Shown: positions 60,092-64,000 of the stretch, in pieces
Layout: each line of letters opens with the position of its first letter
Numbering within the stretch: position 1 is the first letter of the stretch
NCBI GenBank assembly: GCA_002633025.1
Contig: NMRB01000115.1
Span: 164,571-228,570 of the forward strand
Source: Notospermus geniculatus
Lineage: Eukaryota > Nemertea > Pilidiophora > Heteronemertea > Lineidae
Direction of reading: 5' to 3'
DNA length: 64,000 bases
Program-made: the position numbers and the translations under genes
The notes under the pieces: generated by a model
Told to the model about the DNA's origin: nothing
Seen by the model: only the letters and a program-made list of their open reading frames with translations
The model's database searches: none

Positions 60092-61570
60092 TAAGTCAAA
60101 TTAAAAACTCGAGTAATATGTTGTGTATCCTTTTTATATATGGGCTAAGTACAGTAATACACCGCCTGTACATTTCGTGTACATTTGAGGCAGAACCGCC
60201 ACGCAATATCTACCCGAAGGAAATAATCAATTTTAATGAAATTTCACACAGCTCTAGGAAGGACACTAAACCTTTGTTAGAGAGGTTTTAAAAAAATTCC
60301 AATGTTTGTGTCTCGAGAAATCTCGCGAGACGTGAAAGATGCGAAATTTGCCTCTGCCTCCACTTGAAGTCGCACGAAAAATAGGCCTCTGTATCAATGC
60401 GCCCAGAATAGCCAGATTCATGCAAATCGATGAAATGACGCATACAACCTAATATCTGCCCCTAATACACTTGCAAATGACACTCACTTCATTAATAATA
60501 TCAACGGCGCCCTCACAATCCACCCCAAACCATAGACACCACGATTTTATTAAGAACTCCTTGTGAGTCCCATCTGACCTTGGCGCATGATTACTGTACT
60601 TTGCCCATATCGACTAGCTTTAATGCCCGGTAAACCGGGCTTGTGTTATTGTATAAGATACGTGCTCCAAGATACGGTACTTTGTGGACATTTAGCCCAG
60701 CTGCGGACATACCTCAGTGACGTGATACGTCATGCAGATTTCAGATGGCAACGGTGATGACATGCATGACGTCACACAACGTTTGTGACGTCATTGCTTT
60801 TGAATTTGATGCAATTTGACTGAAAAACGCTTCTTAAAGCATAGTTTGGCCGATTTTAAAATTTTAACCTTGAAAAGATCCCTCCTTGTATCAAGAGCAA
60901 TCGAATAAGGTATTTGCTCAGCTCCCTCCATGCAGCGGTTGCAGAGAACATTCGTGACAAAGACCGGGCGAATTTGCTTTATATGTATTATAGATACACA
61001 TGATAAAAATTTGACGAAGATCCGTATCTGAGTATAGGGAGAAATAGCACTTTATGTGATTTTGGTTTTGGCCCCTAGTGGCAAAGTCAAGAATCACATT
61101 TGGTTTTGGAGAAGATCTGATTAAATGGATTAAGATAATGTATCATAAAACCCGGAGAAGAATTTGCACCGATGGTACCTTATCAGAAGCCTTCAACCTT
61201 ACATGCATTACTTAAAAGATTTTCACCATACTTCAAAAGACAAGTGAATGGCTTAAAAGAAACCTTTCAGAAAATTCAGAATGCCTTGTTACTATCAGGT
61301 TGGCTTAAAATCCTACAAGTAGACGGCGACATCGAAAGAAATAACATATTGCCATTCTTCTTGCCCTTTTCGTATGCAAAATGTGGCGTTTTGTGCCGAT
61401 TAATTCGTCATTGAACGACTTAGAAAAGACTGTGAAAAATAAATTTCAAAATACTTGGAATATGTGATTTTACTCTGTCTGTGATTATGTTTCACAAAAG
61501 GTACAAAATGGTCACTGAAGTATACTTCAAATTACACCAATTGGAGGTGATATTTTTAAAAAAATTCTGG
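60092..61570. other. No gene seen
   Basis: Includes TGACGTCA at about 60758-60796 in a partly palindromic context and the repeat at 61005-61095. An 80-codon frame at 61172-61414 (+) is unrecognised. Confidence 0.4.
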
Positions 61571-61592
61571 GCGAGGGGGACATCCCCCTCGC
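61571..61592. repeat. Perfect short hairpin
   Basis: GCGAGGGGG and CCCCCTCGC separated by ACAT. Confidence 0.8.
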
Positions 61593-61844
61593 GCTCCCCC
61601 CACGCACCGTTTCCTACCCTAACCCTGATTTTTGCTCTCATGCCTGTAGGTAAAGAACTCAACTGTAGAACTATATACAACTTATACATGGAAAAAAGAC
61701 ATATTTATCGACAAAGAAACTCAGAAATGGTGGAAAACATTATATGGCTCTGATTTAGATCGTAACGTAATAGAACAAGAGAAGGACATCGGAGCGATGT
61801 CAATGGTTTCCGATGAGAGGTTTACTACTCTAGAGCTAGTTATC
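61593..61844. other. No gene seen
   Basis: No recognised feature. Confidence 0.35.
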
Positions 61845-62390
61845 TGTGACCTTGACCTCTGACCTTGAGAAGTATTGCGTAACTGGAACAGAGATCCTTG
61901 ATTAAACATTAGGGGATGGTTAATGCAGGCTTCTAATTAGTTTTCCACTGAAATTCTGAGTAGATTTGCACTTTAGAACTGTTTTACCTTGACCTTGACC
62001 TCTGACCTTCAAGGTCATTGTGTAATCTGAAAGCTCATCCTTGATAACCTAGGTGTAGATGAAGGTTTTAGGCTTCCACCATCACCAGGTTCTGTCTCAT
62101 GTTATTTGTGATGGTTGGCTGTGACCTTGACCTCTGACCTTGAGAAGTATTGTATAACTGGAACAGGTTCCCTGATTAAACCTATCGGGGATGGTAAATG
62201 CTGCCTTCTAATTCGTTTTCTCCTGAAATTCCGAGGAGATTTGCGCGTAACAACTGTTTGACCTTGACCTTGACCTCTGACCTTCAAGGTCATTGCGTAA
62301 TCTGAAAGCTCATCCTTGATAACCTAGGTGTAGGTGAAGGTTTTAGGTCTCTACCATCACCAGATTCTGACTTATGTCATGTTATCAAAT
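61845..62390. repeat. 275-bp tandem repeat with TGACCT half-sites
   Basis: TGTGACCTTGACCTCTGACC begins at 61845 and 62120; both units go on with GAGAAGTATTG, ACTGGAACAG, TGACCTTCAAGGTCATTG and CTGAAAGCTCATCCTTGATA. Each unit carries about six TGACCT half-sites and one TGACCTTCAAGGTCA palindrome. Confidence 0.88.
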
Positions 62391-62827
62391 TTGAATATCA
62401 AATCTCACCACGATATCAGCAAATATCATGCGACCGACAAGGTGCAAACTGAAAATTTCAGTTGCAATAACATCCGTGGATGAGCAATGATGTTGTGACA
62501 CCAGTTTCAAGGCACTTACTGTGGCAGATCTCCCGATATGTCAAAATATCAAATTTGATATATCAATATCATTATGATGGTGACACTGGCGAATAAATTT
62601 GTTGATGCCAGTATCTTGCCAAGGGCCATAAACCTAGGGAAGGAACTTGTTACCAGTGCTCTACCTGGCGTCGGAGACAAGTTATTCAAGAAACAAAAGT
62701 GTGACAGACAAAATCTCAACTTTTGATATATCAATTTCACCATGAAACAGGTCATGAAACCTGGGGTAGGTCACATTTCCAGGTCTGTAGCTCTTGCAGG
62801 AACAAAGTTACAGGTGTGACAGACTGA
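62391..62827. other. No gene seen
   Basis: Contains several GATATATCAA-like words; no ORF. Confidence 0.35.
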
Positions 62828-62868
62828 ACAGACAGACACACAGACAGACAGACAGACAGACAGACACC
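62828..62868. repeat. (CAGA)n microsatellite
   Basis: CAGACAGACAGACAGACAGA-type run. Confidence 0.9.
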
Positions 62869-63448
62869 ATGACCAAACACAATATGGTTTCCGATCTTGA
62901 GATCGGCCATGGCCATAGACAACCATAGCCGTAACACTGAACCCACTGGACAATACTGATAACCCAATGCGGCGCTGGCCTATATTCACCATCAACACTG
63001 ACCCCAATATTATCAACTCATCCATAAGGCATCGCTTTATTTTAGTCCCAAGCAGGCTACCTGAGCATTCGTGCACCATATGTGTGTACACACATCGTCT
63101 CTCCATACACGTCAGTTATACGTGGATCAAACAAAATGGCGGGGCAATTCTTCTGACACCGAAAGTATTCAATTTGGTTGTCTGGCATGTCCCAAATGTC
63201 CAAAATGACATAATGTAAACATCCGTGTTTACAAACACTAGCATGGTACCCGTGGCGAGCACATTCACAGGATGCATGTGGCTAGAGGATGGCATTTTGC
63301 TGGACGTCTCTGTGTGGGAGGAAAATGTTTAGTGGGGGCCAACTCCTCGGACAATAATCTAGGCCTATGGGAAGCAGATGGCAGCAGTTTTATGTGTTGA
63401 AGTTCCTATTTTCTGATCACCCTGCCTGGTTGAAGACAATGCATTATA
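62869..63448. other. No gene seen
   Basis: No recognised feature. Confidence 0.35.
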
Positions 63449-63521
63449 CCTGGTTCCGTCGGCCACCGTGAGATGGTGTTGCGTACGCAGCGCCATCTAC
63501 ACGGTGGCCAGCGAAACCAGG
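63449..63521. repeat. 73-bp near-perfect palindrome
   Basis: CCTGGTTCCGTCGGCCACCG..AGATGG.GTTGCG pairs with CGCAGCGCCATCT..CGGTGGCC..CG..AACCAGG around TACG. Loopless palindrome, probably a minimal foldback element. Confidence 0.82.
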
Positions 63522-64000
63522 CTAGTGGGCATTGCAAATCATTGGAAGTTTCTTCCTGCATTTTATTCGCTTAAGGTCTTGCGATACATATGCTTTCGCG
63601 CCCAAATGTCAGCGACTCGGCGACTTTGTGGTGAGTACGGTTCGATGAATATAACAACCCGCATGTCGTCAGGTCTGCGGTTTCCCGGATTATAGGTTGT
63701 TCCTGAATTTATTCAATGACATTTCTTACCTCACTGCATGCAGAAAACCTACATGGATTCAAAAACGTATTGAGCGAAGAGGTTCCCTGAGCTTCAATAA
63801 ATTTTTCAATAGCTTATAATCAGAAGAGGTCAGGAGCTGCCCAACGTGGGTTATTTACATATGAATACTACTCATGTCATGTATTGTCAGAGGGTGTCTT
63901 CACTAAAACTGCTCTCATTTCTACACCTTGCGAGATATTTCGAAAATTCTTTTTGCATCGGATACCTTTCATCAGCACGGAGGGCTGTACAGAGGGATTT
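63522..64000. other. No gene seen
   Basis: No recognised feature to the window end. Confidence 0.35.

Overview
This window is eukaryotic and almost certainly from a marine invertebrate animal. The signs are single-exon class A GPCR sequence, BEL/Pao and Ty3/gypsy LTR retrotransposons, CR1/Jockey-like LINEs, very many foldback DNA elements, and abundant TAGGCCTA and ATGTACAT strings. I cannot fix the phylum from sequence alone; an invertebrate deuterostome or a lophotrochozoan would both fit. Two large N gaps (5097-5646, 46996-47513) and five single Ns show a draft assembly.

Only one convincing host gene is intact: a 337-aa FMRFamide-receptor-like GPCR on the minus strand at 13208-14221. A diverged copy at 30216-30842 keeps only the region from just after the ERY motif to the C-terminus and abuts a gypsy-type element. 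A segment resembling the gene's upstream flank recurs near 53.75-53.96 kb.

Layout. 0-12 kb: foldback/MITE elements (several with clear target duplications), a gypsy Gag fragment, and a nested palindromic complex at 8.3-10.6 kb. 13-17.5 kb: the GPCR and a frameshifted LINE. 19.5-24.1 kb: a second LINE fragment, AGTCC/GGACT palindromes and a pogo-type TA element. 24.3-29.3 kb: TA elements, a TGACGTCA cluster and a train of six adjoining palindromic elements. 30.2-34.8 kb: GPCR fragment plus a 5' half gypsy element with a candidate -1 frameshift site. 35-38.9 kb: tandem repeats. 38.9-47 kb: a BEL/Pao element with LTR, tRNA-Tyr primer site, an unexpected SGNH-hydrolase-like ORF and a 1986-codon Gag-Pol, in tandem with a second near-identical fragment. 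47.6-53.4 kb: MITEs and a long-TIR element with a 9-bp target duplication carrying an apparent exon. 54.3-56.6 kb: a second, truncated BEL-like element. 56.7-64 kb: more foldbacks, a nested repeat stack, and repeats rich in TGACCT half-sites.

The most interesting points are: (1) the SGNH-hydrolase-like ORF lying between the tRNA-Tyr primer site and the Gag-Pol ORF of the BEL element; (2) two related elements with 9-bp target duplications and long TIRs (Mutator-like), one enclosing an exon-like ORF with a splice donor; (3) the GTTAAAC heptamer plus hairpin at the gag/pol overlap of the gypsy element; (4) nested insertions whose empty sites are present in the same window; (5) the contiguous train of six palindromes.
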